DNA of 64,000 bases from an uncultured Lachnospiraceae bacterium (GCA_910585345.1 CAJUDS010000003.1:149686-213685), one strand, 5' to 3'; counted from the first letter of the stretch, positions 1 through 9,541 are shown. Numbers and translations are program-made. Notes: generated by a model from the sequence alone, not told the origin.

Positions 1-138
1 ACATACCACACTTTTCATGAACTGCGTCTCTCTGTTTTTGAATACATTGAAGGATTCCACAATTCCCGGAGGCCTCACGGCTCTCTTGTCTGTCTGACAC
101 CAGATGAAATGGAATCTGCTTATTGGGGACGGGCTTAA
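1..138 (+). CDS. IS3-family transposase OrfB, C-terminal fragment (cut by window edge)
   Basis: The frame open from base 1 to the stop at 136-138 reads through FEYIEGFHNSRRPHGSL and CLTPDEME. This is the conserved end of the rve integrase core of IS3/IS150-type OrfB transposases (the FxYIExxxNxxRxHxxLxxxTP pattern). Only the last 45 residues are present, so the DDE catalytic residues lie outside the window and activity cannot be judged. About 40 bases beyond the stop, a GTGTCTACT...GTTGACTGTACTTCA stretch resembles an IS3-type right end. Family assignment is confident; subgroup is not. Confidence 0.8.
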   Translation, partial: TYHTFHELRLSVFEYIEGFHNSRRPHGSLVCLTPDEMESAYWGRA

Positions 139-164
139 TTCTGTCCCCAGTAAAATATGTCTTA

Positions 165-195
165 AAAATGTGTCTACTCTGTTGACTGTACTTCA
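165..195. repeat. Probable right end of the IS3-family element
   Basis: Sequence after the transposase stop (tgtgtctactctgttgactg and the following tacttca) looks like the right terminal inverted repeat of IS3-family elements, which often end in CA. The left end is outside the window, so neither pairing nor a target duplication can be checked. Confidence 0.45.
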
Positions 196-470
196 AAATT
201 TGCCATAGATTCATTTCTCCAATCTACTACTTACGATTTGTAAATAATAAGGGTTTCGATTTTTTCTATGAAATTGAAAAAAATGATTGACAGGTTTTCT
301 TGTGTATTTTTACATCGGATAATGCCAAGTGTAGAACGTGTGTTTGTATTTGTCAATAGTATTAGGCACGTATGTTTGTTGCTTTTGGAATTTATATTAT
401 CTTAGAGAATTTATGTACAGGATTAGTATAATGACATATTTGTCCGATAAACAGGACTCTATGAAAACAG

Positions 471-506
471 AAAACTACCAATAAACATTTAACTGCTTGT
501 TGGTAG
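471..506 (-). terminator. Candidate rho-independent terminator after the toxin-antitoxin operon
   Basis: An inverted repeat CTACCAA...TTGGTAG (475-506) lies just downstream of the toxin stop in the minus direction. It is followed on the minus strand by a short T run (TTTTC). The stem is short and the loop long, so this is a moderate call. The rest of 196-540 is AT-rich and shows nothing else recognisable. Confidence 0.45.
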
Positions 507-540
507 CTTTCTATAATAATGGTGACATTACATATTGTTT

Positions 541-852
541 TTAAATCAGGTTCTTATATTCCTGCCTGCCATCTACAACTGCATATATGGTAACAATTTT
601 TTCACTCTCATTTACTTTATAAAATACCAAATGCCTTTCTACAATGAGCACTTTATAACCCTGTTTCCGTAAAATAGAATATTTGGGATTGCTGCCGGAT
701 AGTGGAAATTCTACTAACCGATTAATTGCCATCTCAATTGTGTCCAAATAATTCAGTGCAATGTCCACATTCCCGGAATCGTCTGCAATATAAAAGATAA
801 TCTCTCTTAACTGCTCATCAGCTTTATCTGTTCTGACAATTTTATACTTCAT
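541..852 (-). CDS. Type II toxin, RelE/ParE family
   Basis: A 103-residue basic protein with the RelE/ParE fold pattern: an N-terminal helix region (DEQLREIIFYIADD), the segment RLVEFPLSGSNP, then KQGYKVLIVERHLVFYKV and a C-terminal strand IVTIYAVVDGRQEYKNLI. RelE members act as ribosome-dependent mRNA interferases and ParE members poison gyrase; sequence alone does not decide between them. It follows its antitoxin with an 11-base overlap (start at 852, antitoxin stop at 842), so the two are translationally coupled. Family assignment is confident, target is not. Confidence 0.85.
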   Translation of the reverse strand: MKYKIVRTDKADEQLREIIFYIADDSGNVDIALNYLDTIEMAINRLVEFPLSGSNPKYSILRKQGYKVLIVERHLVFYKVNESEKIVTIYAVVDGRQEYKNLI

Positions 853-1123
853 GGGATTTCCTCTCTAAAAGTGACTTCCGTATATCATGGAATGTATCCT
901 GAATTGGGGCTGTCCTGCCATTAACAGCATCTTCTTCTGCTTCTGCCAATGTACGTAACAGTTCCAGTTCCGATTTCATTTGATAATAGTCCTGTAACCC
1001 CAGTATGGCAGTATCTCCACGTCCATTGACAGTGATGATCACTGGATTCCTTTCTTCATGGCATTGTCTGGATATTTCATTATAATGGTTCCGTAAATCT
1101 GAAGATGGTCTGATTGCTTCCAT
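842..1123 (-). CDS. Type II antitoxin, Phd/YefM family
   Basis: A 93-residue protein beginning MEAIRPSSDLRNHYNEISRQ and carrying NPVIITVNGRGDTAILGLQDY, the N-terminal DNA-binding pattern of Phd/YefM antitoxins. The acidic C-terminal part (AEAEEDAVNGRTAPIQD) would wrap the toxin. I place the start at 1123 rather than the longer frame to 1141, because GGAGG sits seven bases upstream of this ATG and the longer version would run through that ribosome site. The protein should neutralise the toxin and repress the operon; a palindrome overlaps the promoter. Confidence 0.85.
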   Translation of the reverse strand: MEAIRPSSDLRNHYNEISRQCHEERNPVIITVNGRGDTAILGLQDYYQMKSELELLRTLAEAEEDAVNGRTAPIQDTFHDIRKSLLERKSHEV

Positions 1124-1143
1124 ATATATTCCTCCGCTCATTT

Positions 1144-1183
1144 GATATAATCATATTATATCTTAATTCGTATATATTATCAA
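1144..1183 (-). promoter_or_regulatory. Promoter and palindromic operator of the toxin-antitoxin operon
   Basis: On the minus strand TTGATA (1178-1183) and TATAAT (1155-1160) are separated by exactly 17 bases. The perfect inverted repeat GATATAAT-cat-ATTATATC (1144-1162) covers the -10 box, as expected for conditional autoregulation by the antitoxin/toxin complex. The promoter lies about 20-30 bases upstream of the antitoxin ATG. Confidence 0.75.
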
Positions 1184-1695
1184 GAAAATATGATCTTTTG
1201 AATTGAGATCCTTTCAAATGCTTACCAGTATCCAGTAAATGGTATTCCATTTTGAAAAATATACTCCTGTATTGGGATTTTATAAATGAAATCACATTTT
1301 CAAGTCCTAAAATAATACGATCCAATATGAGTAGTCTATATTATATTTGTTAATATGTGACTATTCTTTTATTTTTAACAATGACTGTCTGAAAACACCT
1401 AGAAAAAGTCGGACTCTCATTTTCGAGTGGAATCAATGGAACACTCAAGATTGCTACTATTTCAATCCACACTCACACCACAATCTGCCTATATTCCCCT
1501 TTATCCATCTCAAATACATATTCAGATTCCTAACCGAAAAACCCAGTCCATCTACAAGCAAAATTTTATCAGAATTATCCAACACTTCCCCAAGTTTATT
1601 ATCACGAATCAACTGTTTGTGCACAAAAACCAAACTCTGTTTTCCTTTCCTCTTTCCGTTTCCAAGCAGAAAATGATGCAAAAATGATACAACTT
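1184..1695. other. Intergenic region, no supportable gene
   Basis: About 500 AT-rich bases between the toxin-antitoxin promoter and the promoter of the VIT/VWA gene. Several short frames are open on both strands (for example 1457-1681 minus, 1347-1676 plus), but none has a good ribosome site, recognisable motifs or bacterial-like composition. It may be decayed DNA near the insertion element. Confidence 0.4.
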
Positions 1696-1724
1696 TGATG
1701 CCATTCTGATGGTTTGCTATAGTA
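1696..1724 (+). promoter_or_regulatory. Promoter for the VIT/VWA-exosortase locus
   Basis: TTGATG (1696-1701) and TATAGT (1719-1724) have 17-base spacing and are upstream of the VIT/VWA gene, whose start is at 1854. This implies a leader of roughly 120 bases. Confidence 0.6.
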
Positions 1725-1853
1725 CTCTGAATTTACCGGATATGCAGCGATTCAGACGGACTGCGCTGCCTGGACTGTTACCGGAATCACACAGCAGCAC
1801 ACCGCTGAACAGAATGTCCGCGGTACGGAAAGCACTTCAGAATGGAGGAACCT

Positions 1854-3947
1854 ATGAAAAAATTAAGAAACTGGATGTGTATCCTATTCACATTGTTTAC
1901 CTTCGCCTCATCTTCTCTTGTCGCCCACGGCGCGCAATACGATGAGCAGTCCGAGGACCGGACGCTTGCCCCCTATTTTGTCATCAAAGACGCGGATGAA
2001 GCGGTCGACCGTTTTCCCTTAAAAGACACGACTGTAAAAACAAATATCAACGGCATTATTGCCGAAACTTATGTCACCCAGACCTATACAAACGAAGGGC
2101 AGAACCCCATCAATGCCAGCTACGTATTTCCCGCTTCCTCCAATGTCACAGTGCACGGCCTGACGATAACGGTAGGCAGCCAAACCGTAACCGCGCAGAT
2201 TAAGGAAAAAGAAGAAGCCAGGGAAGAATTTGAAGAAGCCAAAAGCGAAGGCAAAAGCGCCTCCCTCATGGAACAGCAGCGTCCAAACGTGTTTACTATG
2301 GATGTGGCAAACATTATGCCAGGCGCCACTGCAGTCATCGAGCTGCACTATACGGAACTGATACAACCCGTGGACGGCATTTATGAATTTGTCTTTCCTA
2401 CGGTAGTCGGTCCCCGCTATATTAACACCCAAAAAACCGAACTGACGGCCAGCCAGCTTGAATACCGCGTAAAAACTTACATAGCCGAGAATGGGGAAAA
2501 TACGGACGAATGGGCTGCAAGTCCATATCTGCCGGAAGGAGAACTGCCGGAAGGTACTTATAACATCACCGTTAATCTGTCCACCGGCGTCCCGATCACG
2601 GATCTTTCCTGCAAATCACATAAAGTAAACGTAATCAGCGGCGGGGAAAGCGCAGCCTGTGTGACGCTGGCCGACTCCGAAGATTACGCCGGGAACCGCG
2701 ATTTCATTTTAAAATATAAGCTGACAGGAGAAGAACTGCAAAGCGGTCTGATGCTGACAGAAGGGGAGGACGAAAATTTCTTTATGCTGACAGTACAGCC
2801 TCCGCAGCGCTATGAACCGGAAGACATCCCTTCCCGTGAGTATATCTTTGTGCTGGATATATCCGGATCCATGTATGGCTATCCGCTTGACACGGCCAAA
2901 AGCCTGATCCGCAATCTGGTCGGTAATCTGGTTTACAGGCAGGACAAGACGGATACCTTCAATCTGATCCTGTTTTCAGATGAATTTTACCAGTTGTCTC
3001 CCACCTCCCTTCCGGCTACTGCGGAAAACATACAGAGCGCTGTCAGTCTAATCGACAGTCTGGACGGAACCGGCGGAACGGAGATGCTTCCCGCTCTGAC
3101 CCAGGCCCTTTCCATTCCTATGAACCAGGATACGGCCCGCAGTGTAGTTATCATTACGGACGGGTATATCTGTGATGAAAAAGAAATTTTCCAGCTCATA
3201 AACGAAAACATGGAAAATACAAACTTCTTCTCTTTCGGCATCGGGACTTCTGTCAACAGCTATCTGATCAACGGCATTGCCACGGCAGGACTGGGAGAAT
3301 CTTTCATCGTCACGGATGAGGAAGACGCACAAGTTTCCTCCGAGCGTTTTCGCACCTATATCAGCACGCCCCTTCTGACGGATATCCGCATAGAATACGA
3401 CGGATTTGACGTTTATGATGTGGAACCTGCCGCCCCTTCCACACTCTTTGCCCAAAAACCAATCGTTCTGTTTGGCAAATGGAAAGGAAACGCGGAAGGC
3501 GCTATCAAAATCACAGGAAAGACAGGATCACAGGATTATGTTCAGGAAATCCCTGTGACAGACGCCCAAATCTGTACGGACAACAGCCCCCTGAGCCTCC
3601 TCTGGGCCCGTTCGAGACTGCAGCGGATCACGGATTACGGATGCAGCAGCGATAACCCTGATATAAAAGAAGAAGTAACCCGGCTGGGGCTTACTTACAA
3701 TATGATGACCCCGTATACTTCCTTTGTCGCAGTCATTGACACGGTTGTAAATCCGGATGGAAATGCCGACGACGTACAGCAGGCGAATCCGCTGCCGCTT
3801 GGCGTATCCGATCTGGCAGTAGGCGGCGGCTATAGCGCATATTCGGAACCGCAAGACTACATCCTCTTCGCAATGACAGGCCTGATCCTGCTTTATGTTC
3901 TGCGGCGCAGGAAGAGCGGCACAGGAAGTGTAAACCCAACTGTCTGA
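1854..3947 (+). CDS. Secreted VIT/VWA-domain protein with SEP-type C-terminal sorting tail
   Basis: 697 residues from the ATG at 1854, preceded by GGAGG; an upstream in-frame ATG contains the ribosome site itself. An N-terminal signal peptide ends near AHGA. A VIT domain follows (about 35-170). A von Willebrand A domain has a complete MIDAS: DISGSM near residue 334, GTGGTE near 406 and IITDGY near 434. The C-terminus reads YSEPQDY, then a roughly 20-residue hydrophobic segment, then RRRKS. This SEP-TM-basic layout matches PEP-CTERM-like exosortase signals; the gene is followed 90 bases later by an exosortase K-like gene, so it is probably that enzyme's dedicated substrate. VIT/VWA proteins usually mediate metal-dependent adhesion. 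The ligand is unknown. Domain calls are firm; the substrate role is inference. Confidence 0.85.
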   Translation: MKKLRNWMCILFTLFTFASSSLVAHGAQYDEQSEDRTLAPYFVIKDADEAVDRFPLKDTTVKTNINGIIAETYVTQTYTNEGQNPINASYVFPASSNVTVHGLTITVGSQTVTAQIKEKEEAREEFEEAKSEGKSASLMEQQRPNVFTMDVANIMPGATAVIELHYTELIQPVDGIYEFVFPTVVGPRYINTQKTELTASQLEYRVKTYIAENGENTDEWAASPYLPEGELPEGTYNITVNLSTGVPITDLSCKSHKVNVISGGESAACVTLADSEDYAGNRDFILKYKLTGEELQSGLMLTEGEDENFFMLTVQPPQRYEPEDIPSREYIFVLDISGSMYGYPLDTAKSLIRNLVGNLVYRQDKTDTFNLILFSDEFYQLSPTSLPATAENIQSAVSLIDSLDGTGGTEMLPALTQALSIPMNQDTARSVVIITDGYICDEKEIFQLINENMENTNFFSFGIGTSVNSYLINGIATAGLGESFIVTDEEDAQVSSERFRTYISTPLLTDIRIEYDGFDVYDVEPAAPSTLFAQKPIVLFGKWKGNAEGAIKITGKTGSQDYVQEIPVTDAQICTDNSPLSLLWARSRLQRITDYGCSSDNPDIKEEVTRLGLTYNMMTPYTSFVAVIDTVVNPDGNADDVQQANPLPLGVSDLAVGGGYSAYSEPQDYILFAMTGLILLYVLRRRKSGTGSVNPTV

Positions 3948-4036
3948 ACCGGATCTGCGCACTGTTTCAGCAGCCCCCGGCTATACTCTCTCATTACACC
4001 ATCACCCTCCTTAAATACGTAAGAAAGGAAGCCTGT

Positions 4037-4801
4037 ATGAAAATAAAAAAAATCATGATCACGGAAAACTCCATATACTATCTTGCAGGCTTCCTTCTTA
4101 TATTCCTATTAAAACTGTTCTACAGGCGGGCGGACGGCGCAGACTTTCTGTGGATTCTGGCGCCTACCGCACACTGGGTTACAATTCTCACCGGCATCGC
4201 CTTTGTCTGTGAACCGGGAACGGGCTATGTAAATCACAGCCTGAAATGCATCATTGCCCCCTCCTGCAGCGGCCTCCAATTTATGAGCATTGTAATTGCC
4301 CTGCTGATCTTTTCCTTTATCCGGCACGTCAGACGAAAAAAGCTCTGGACTTTCCTGTCCGTCTGCTTTTCCTTCCCCTATACCGTGTTGGTCAATGGCC
4401 TGCGGATTACGCTTGCCGTTTATATCCCCCTCTATTTTCCCGGTCTCACTGCCTACGGCAGTCCTCTGACCCCGGAAAAACTTCATACCCTGATTGGAAC
4501 GGCCGTATATTTTGCCGCACTGCTGGCGCTCTTCTCCCTGACATCATCCATTATCATCCAAAGGCAGAACGGCAGGCCGCGGCCTGCCGGACTCCTGCAG
4601 CCTCTGTTCTGGTATCTCTTTATCGTACTCGGGCTTCCGCTTATGAACAGAGCCTATCAGAAGGGCAGGGAGCAGTTTACCGGCTATATGCTGCTGACCG
4701 CCTGCGGCTGTCTGGCGGTCCTTGCACTGCCCCTTCTCTGCTCCCTCCTGAAGATCTTCCTGCAGCGCCATCGTTTCCGCACAAAATCAGGAAGCGTTTG
4801 A
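4037..4801 (+). CDS. xrtK: Exosortase K-like membrane transpeptidase
   Basis: 254 residues with about seven hydrophobic segments. The exosortase catalytic triad is in order: Cys77 in APSCSGLQ, Arg123 in NGLRIT and His150 in LHTLIG. Exosortases cleave PEP-CTERM-type tails at the cell membrane and hand the substrate to a surface acceptor. The AAGAAAGGAAG ribosome site before 4037 is good. The only neighbouring candidate substrate is the upstream VIT/VWA protein with an SEP tail, an arrangement reminiscent of the XrtK/MSEP-CTERM pairing known from other phyla. The family call rests on the three catalytic motifs and size; the K subtype is a context-based inference. Confidence 0.8.
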   Translation: MKIKKIMITENSIYYLAGFLLIFLLKLFYRRADGADFLWILAPTAHWVTILTGIAFVCEPGTGYVNHSLKCIIAPSCSGLQFMSIVIALLIFSFIRHVRRKKLWTFLSVCFSFPYTVLVNGLRITLAVYIPLYFPGLTAYGSPLTPEKLHTLIGTAVYFAALLALFSLTSSIIIQRQNGRPRPAGLLQPLFWYLFIVLGLPLMNRAYQKGREQFTGYMLLTACGCLAVLALPLLCSLLKIFLQRHRFRTKSGSV

Positions 4802-4904
4802 CACGCCTTTCCGCAAATGATACAGTTGATATATTGGAACACGGCATACAGACCAAACTGCAGTCCGTACCCTATAGCAATCATTACTGCGGGAGATAAC
4901 ATAC

Positions 4905-5789
4905 ATGGAGCAAATCGGTATTATTACAGACAGTCACAGCAGCATTACGCAAAAACAGGCGCAGGAACTGGGCATTACCGTCCTGCCCATGCCGTTTTAC
5001 ATCAACGGCACATGCTACTACGAGGATGTGACCCTGTCCAGAGATGATTTTTTCCACTATCTGAATACAGGCGCCGACATTACCACTTCCCAGCCCTCAC
5101 CGGGACAGGTCATGGAGTATTGGAACCGGGCGTTGGCGCAATACAAACAAATCCTCTACATTCCTATCAGCAGCGGTCTTTCCGGCTCCTGCTCCACCGC
5201 CGCCGCTCTGGCCGCGCAGGAACCCTATCAAAACAGAGTATTCGTCGTGGACAACGGACGCGTCTCCGCGCTGCTGCACTGCACTGTGCTGGACGCGCTG
5301 GAACTGATCCAAAAAGGGTTTTCCGCCGCGGAAATCAAACGCATCCTGGAACAATACCGCGATAAAATGACCATTTATATCGGCGTCGATACACTGGAAC
5401 ATCTAAAAAAAGGCGGACGCATTACCCCCGCTGCCGCTGCCATCGGCAGCGTACTCAACATCAAGCCCGTACTGCGTTTCGATGTCGGCACATTGGAGCC
5501 TTATAAAAAATGCCGCGGCTTTGTAAAAGCAAAAAAGGCCATGCTGGAAGCTATGCAGCATGACCTGACGACCCGGTTCCGAAGCTGGTATGAGAAAGGA
5601 GAGATCTACCTCCTGGCGGCTTCCAGCGCCACCAGAGAGGCCACCGAACAGTGGATCAGTGAAATCAACGCTTTCTTTCCGGATCTGGAAGTGATGTGCG
5701 ACGATCTTTCCCTGGGCGTATCCAGTCATATCGGTTACGGCGGCCTGGGTATTGGCTGCTCCTGCCGTCCGGCGGAGGTAACTATTTGA
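4905..5789 (+). CDS. DegV family fatty-acid-binding protein
   Basis: 294 residues, typical DegV length. It begins with IGIITDSHSSI and has LPMPFYINGTCYYEDV, the TSQPSPGQ segment, and ISSGLSGSCSTA, which together form the fatty-acid carboxylate pocket. The second-domain signature DTLEHLKKGGRI then PVLRFDVG is present, with HIGYGGLGIG at the C-terminus. In Firmicutes this family binds acyl chains and the related FakB proteins present them to the FakA kinase; no FakA gene is nearby. It converges on addA, and the two frames overlap by eight bases at their 3' ends. Confidence 0.9.
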   Translation: MEQIGIITDSHSSITQKQAQELGITVLPMPFYINGTCYYEDVTLSRDDFFHYLNTGADITTSQPSPGQVMEYWNRALAQYKQILYIPISSGLSGSCSTAAALAAQEPYQNRVFVVDNGRVSALLHCTVLDALELIQKGFSAAEIKRILEQYRDKMTIYIGVDTLEHLKKGGRITPAAAAIGSVLNIKPVLRFDVGTLEPYKKCRGFVKAKKAMLEAMQHDLTTRFRSWYEKGEIYLLAASSATREATEQWISEINAFFPDLEVMCDDLSLGVSSHIGYGGLGIGCSCRPAEVTI

Positions 5790-8700
5790 TCTCCCCGCCG
5801 CCCGGCAGATTACATGATTCCGTAACTTCCCGACCCGGAAAGGGAACCGTGCAGATTCGCGCAAGGCAGAACGAATAGATCAGCAGCTCTTTCACTTTCT
5901 TTCCCGTAATCTTTGCCAGGGCTTCCCCATAGTAGGCCAGCTGGGTTTGATAGCGGGAGAGCAGTTCTTCCTCCCGCGCTACGCGGTCTGTCTTGTAATC
6001 CAGTACTACCAGTTCCCCATCCTCTTCCCAATATACATCAATAATTCCCTGGATCAGTACCGTCTCCTCCGGCGGAAATTCCGGCTTCACCCGGTTCGCC
6101 GCAAGCCCCAGCATAAAAGGCTGTTCCTTTTTGAGCAGTCCCGGCCTGGCTGCTCTCTTCATGCGCTCTGCAGTCTCTGTCTGCAGAAAACCGACGACTT
6201 TCGACAAATCGACACAGCTTTTTTCTTCCTCAGACAGTTTCCCGTTTTGCACAAATTCCTGCACCGCCTCCTGTACGACAGCTGCCGTTTCCCTGACGGA
6301 CGCGCCAGGCACAAGCGTGGTAAAATCAAGCAGCTCCATAACTCTGTGAAAAGCGCTTCCCCGCACGGAGCCTGTCATCTTTTCCTCATTTCCACAAAAA
6401 CGCGGCAGATACGCTTCCTTTTTCTCCGTGTCGAACAGATGGGACGCTCCCTCTGCGGCTTCCGCCATTTTTTCCATCTTCAGCTCCGACACTGTCGTCT
6501 TCGTATAAAGATTTTGCAGATTCCATGGATACGTATACGAAAAACGCTGCAAAAACATACGCCGCCACTGGGGATCATATGCTTCCCGCTCATACTCTGC
6601 CAATCTCCTGCGCCTCCAGCGATCCTCTGCACTATCCTGTATCTCATCCGCCCTCAGCTCCGACGATGCGACGACTCTGACCCGCTCTGTTGCAGGAAGC
6701 AGAAAATCCAGCAGACTGCCCGCCGCAGAAAGTGTCAGAAAAGAAAGTTTCCCATCCTTTTGCGTCCATCCTGTTTCCGTCTGTGCCACTCCCAGAGACG
6801 CCAGCTTCTTTTCCGGTTCCGGTATGCAGCCGCTCAGAATCAGCTTTTCTCTGGCGCGGGTCATGGCCACATACAATATGCGCAGCTCTTCCCCCAGATT
6901 GTCCAAATGCTGTTTTCTTGCCAGTATATTTCTGCGCAGCGTCGTGCGCCGCAGACGTCTTTCTACATCCACATACTCACAGCCAAGCCCCATATCCACA
7001 TCCATCAGCAGACTCTTTGCCTCATCCTGCCTGTTAAACCGCCTGGCCAGACCTGCCACAATGCATACCGGAAATTCCAGGCCCTTGCTTTTATGGATAC
7101 TCATAATGCGCACGACATCCGCCTGCTCATCCACGATACCCGCTTCACCATAATCAACATCATATTTTTCCAACTGTTCCATATAGCGGATGAACGCAAA
7201 CAATCCATGGCTTCCTGTTTTTTCAAAATCCGCCGCTTTTAACAACAGCATTTCGAGATTTGCCCTGCGCGCATCTCCTCCCGGAAATGCCGTCATATAC
7301 TGCAGATAGTCTGTCTCCGCCATAATTTGCCGCAAAAGGCGCCCTACCGGCTCATAAGCCGTCCGCTGCCTGTATTTCCAAAGCAGCCGCAGAAACCGCA
7401 GCCCCTTCTCACGCAGTATATCATCCGGCTCATCCGCCCGTTCCTGCGCGGCTCTATCCTGCCCACACCGCTCCGCACACCGGCTGTCCGCCGATGCCAT
7501 TGTGTCATTGTCTTCTCCCGCTTCCCTTTCTTTGTCAGTTCCATCCGCACAGCCGCACACTGCCTGTAAAGCCTCATATAGCTTCCCACTGGGCGCACAG
7601 GCGCGGATCTGCGCGATCTCGTTCTCTGTAAAGCCCCCGATACAGGAACGCATCACACCAAAAAATGGGATGTCCTGCAGCGGATTGTCCAGAATCCGCA
7701 GAAAGTGCAGCATAATTCTGATCTCCTCCGAAGAAAAATAACCTGTCGAAGAGGTCCGATAAGCCGGGATGCCATATTGCTTTAATGTACTTTGCAGCGT
7801 TTCATCCAGGCCCGCAGCAGTGCGCAGCAGGATAGCGATATCCCCGCACCGCACGGGACGCAGAAGGCCGCTTTCCGAATCCGTTACCTGATGCTCCCGC
7901 AGCAGCCTGCGGATACGCTGCGCCACGAGATGCGCTTCCTGCTCCGCACCGGAAAGCCGGCTCTCCGTATCCTTTTCCAGAACCAGCAATTCTGTCTCCG
8001 CCTTCTCATATACCGGATAGGACGCGCCCGGATAAAGCGCCGCCTCCGTATCATAGCAAACGCCGCCCAGCTCCTGTCCCATAATCTGTGCAAACAGATG
8101 ATTGACACTCTCCGTTACCTCCTGGCGGCTGCGGAAATTTTTATGGAGGCTGATTGCGCGCTGCGTCCCTTCCGTACCATAACGCCTGTATTTTTCCATA
8201 AAAATTTCCGGTCTGGCCAGACGGAATTTATAAATGCTCTGTTTCACATCCCCTACCATAAATCGGTTATATCTGCCCTCTTCCTCACCGGAAATACTCT
8301 GCAGAATATACTCCTGCACCAGATTGCTGTCCTGATACTCATCAACCATGATCTCATGAAAATAGCTGCGGTAATCCCTGGCGGCGCCGGAAGCCGTATA
8401 CGTGCCGTCCTCCTTTTCCGTCAACAGAATCCGCAGCGCATAATGCTCCATATCGCTGAAATCCAGCACATTTTTTTCCTGCTTTTTCGCAGTAAGCCGC
8501 TGGCCAAATTCCAGCGTAAGCGAAACAAGGGTAGCGACGATGCCGCTCCCGGCCTGCAGATCGGCAGCCGCCTCGGGAAAAGGCCGGAAAAAATAGCGTC
8601 TGCCCGCTCCATCCAGCGCTTCCTTCACCGCTGTGCGCATGCCCTTGACCAGTTCCCGCAATTCCGGCGATACCTGCGCATCCCGTTTGGACGGAAGCCG

Positions 8701-9540
8701 CCCGAAGGAAAACTGTGCAAATGCCTGTCCATACGCCGCAAACGACTCTCTTTCTCTGGCAGAAGCCAGCATTTCCCGCTCCGCCTCCAGCAGCGGCGCA
8801 TACATATAAGGCCCGTCCGGCCGCCCACAGACACAAAGAGCCGTATCCAGATGCGATACACAGGCCGAAAGAATTTTGCGGATGTCCTCTCTGGCATAAG
8901 CAATCCACTGCGTCTCTTCCGCCGCCGCGGTATCCGGCGGGGCATACTGCTTTGCCGCCTGCCGCAGCCATCTGTCGGGAAACGGATAACTGCGGGCATA
9001 ATCATAAAGTCTCTGGATATATTCCGCCAGCGTTTTTTCATCCCCATTCTGATTAAAACTTTCCAGACAACGCAAAAACGCCTCATCCTTGCACGCAAAG
9101 TGCGCCTCCATCATGGCGGACATCACATCGGCGCGCAGCAGCTTTAATTCCCCTTCATCTGCCACCCGAAATCCCGGGTCCAGGCCAATGTCATTAAAAT
9201 GATTGCGAATGACAAACAGACAAAAACTGTCAATGGTCGTGATCTGCGCATTGTGCAGCAGCGTTGTCTGTCTCTGCAGATGGGCATTGTCGGGCTCTTC
9301 CTCCAACCGCTTTCCCAGCGCTATGCTGATCCGTTCCCGCATTTCCGCCGCCGCCGCATTGGTAAAAGTAACAATCAGCAGCCTGTCAATGTCTACCGGG
9401 CGGGCCGGATCGCTGACCATACGGACAATTCTCTCTACCAATACCGCTGTCTTGCCGCTGCCTGCGGCCGCCGAAACAAGGAGACTGCAGTTTTCTGTCT
9501 CAATCACCTGCCGCTGCTCCTGTGTATACGAAAAACCCAT
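5782..9540 (-). CDS. addA: ATP-dependent helicase/nuclease AddA
   Basis: 1252 residues. It is the UvrD-type helicase and RecB-like nuclease subunit of AddAB, which resects double-strand ends to start RecA-dependent repair. Visible motifs are Walker A SAAAGSGKT (23-31), the Walker B region IMVDEYQDSN, YNRFMVGDVKQSIYKFRLA, MSIHKSKGLEFP, LRILYVAMTRA and, near the C-terminus, the nuclease motif VVLDYKTDR followed by YQTQLAYY. I use the ATG at 9540 (MGFSYTQEQ) because GGAAGGAGGGG lies just before it. That ribosome site is inside the last codons of addB, whose stop is one base away (TGAGATG), so the genes are coupled. Confidence 0.95.
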   Translation of the reverse strand: MGFSYTQEQRQVIETENCSLLVSAAAGSGKTAVLVERIVRMVSDPARPVDIDRLLIVTFTNAAAAEMRERISIALGKRLEEEPDNAHLQRQTTLLHNAQITTIDSFCLFVIRNHFNDIGLDPGFRVADEGELKLLRADVMSAMMEAHFACKDEAFLRCLESFNQNGDEKTLAEYIQRLYDYARSYPFPDRWLRQAAKQYAPPDTAAAEETQWIAYAREDIRKILSACVSHLDTALCVCGRPDGPYMYAPLLEAEREMLASARERESFAAYGQAFAQFSFGRLPSKRDAQVSPELRELVKGMRTAVKEALDGAGRRYFFRPFPEAAADLQAGSGIVATLVSLTLEFGQRLTAKKQEKNVLDFSDMEHYALRILLTEKEDGTYTASGAARDYRSYFHEIMVDEYQDSNLVQEYILQSISGEEEGRYNRFMVGDVKQSIYKFRLARPEIFMEKYRRYGTEGTQRAISLHKNFRSRQEVTESVNHLFAQIMGQELGGVCYDTEAALYPGASYPVYEKAETELLVLEKDTESRLSGAEQEAHLVAQRIRRLLREHQVTDSESGLLRPVRCGDIAILLRTAAGLDETLQSTLKQYGIPAYRTSSTGYFSSEEIRIMLHFLRILDNPLQDIPFFGVMRSCIGGFTENEIAQIRACAPSGKLYEALQAVCGCADGTDKEREAGEDNDTMASADSRCAERCGQDRAAQERADEPDDILREKGLRFLRLLWKYRQRTAYEPVGRLLRQIMAETDYLQYMTAFPGGDARRANLEMLLLKAADFEKTGSHGLFAFIRYMEQLEKYDVDYGEAGIVDEQADVVRIMSIHKSKGLEFPVCIVAGLARRFNRQDEAKSLLMDVDMGLGCEYVDVERRLRRTTLRRNILARKQHLDNLGEELRILYVAMTRAREKLILSGCIPEPEKKLASLGVAQTETGWTQKDGKLSFLTLSAAGSLLDFLLPATERVRVVASSELRADEIQDSAEDRWRRRRLAEYEREAYDPQWRRMFLQRFSYTYPWNLQNLYTKTTVSELKMEKMAEAAEGASHLFDTEKKEAYLPRFCGNEEKMTGSVRGSAFHRVMELLDFTTLVPGASVRETAAVVQEAVQEFVQNGKLSEEEKSCVDLSKVVGFLQTETAERMKRAARPGLLKKEQPFMLGLAANRVKPEFPPEETVLIQGIIDVYWEEDGELVVLDYKTDRVAREEELLSRYQTQLAYYGEALAKITGKKVKELLIYSFCLARICTVPFPGREVTESCNLPGGGEIK

Positions 9541-9541
9541 C

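Noticed and set aside
1347..1687. Small frames between the toxin-antitoxin pair and the VIT/VWA gene
   Set aside because: Overlapping frames on both strands, low-complexity composition and no ribosome site; no motif recognised.
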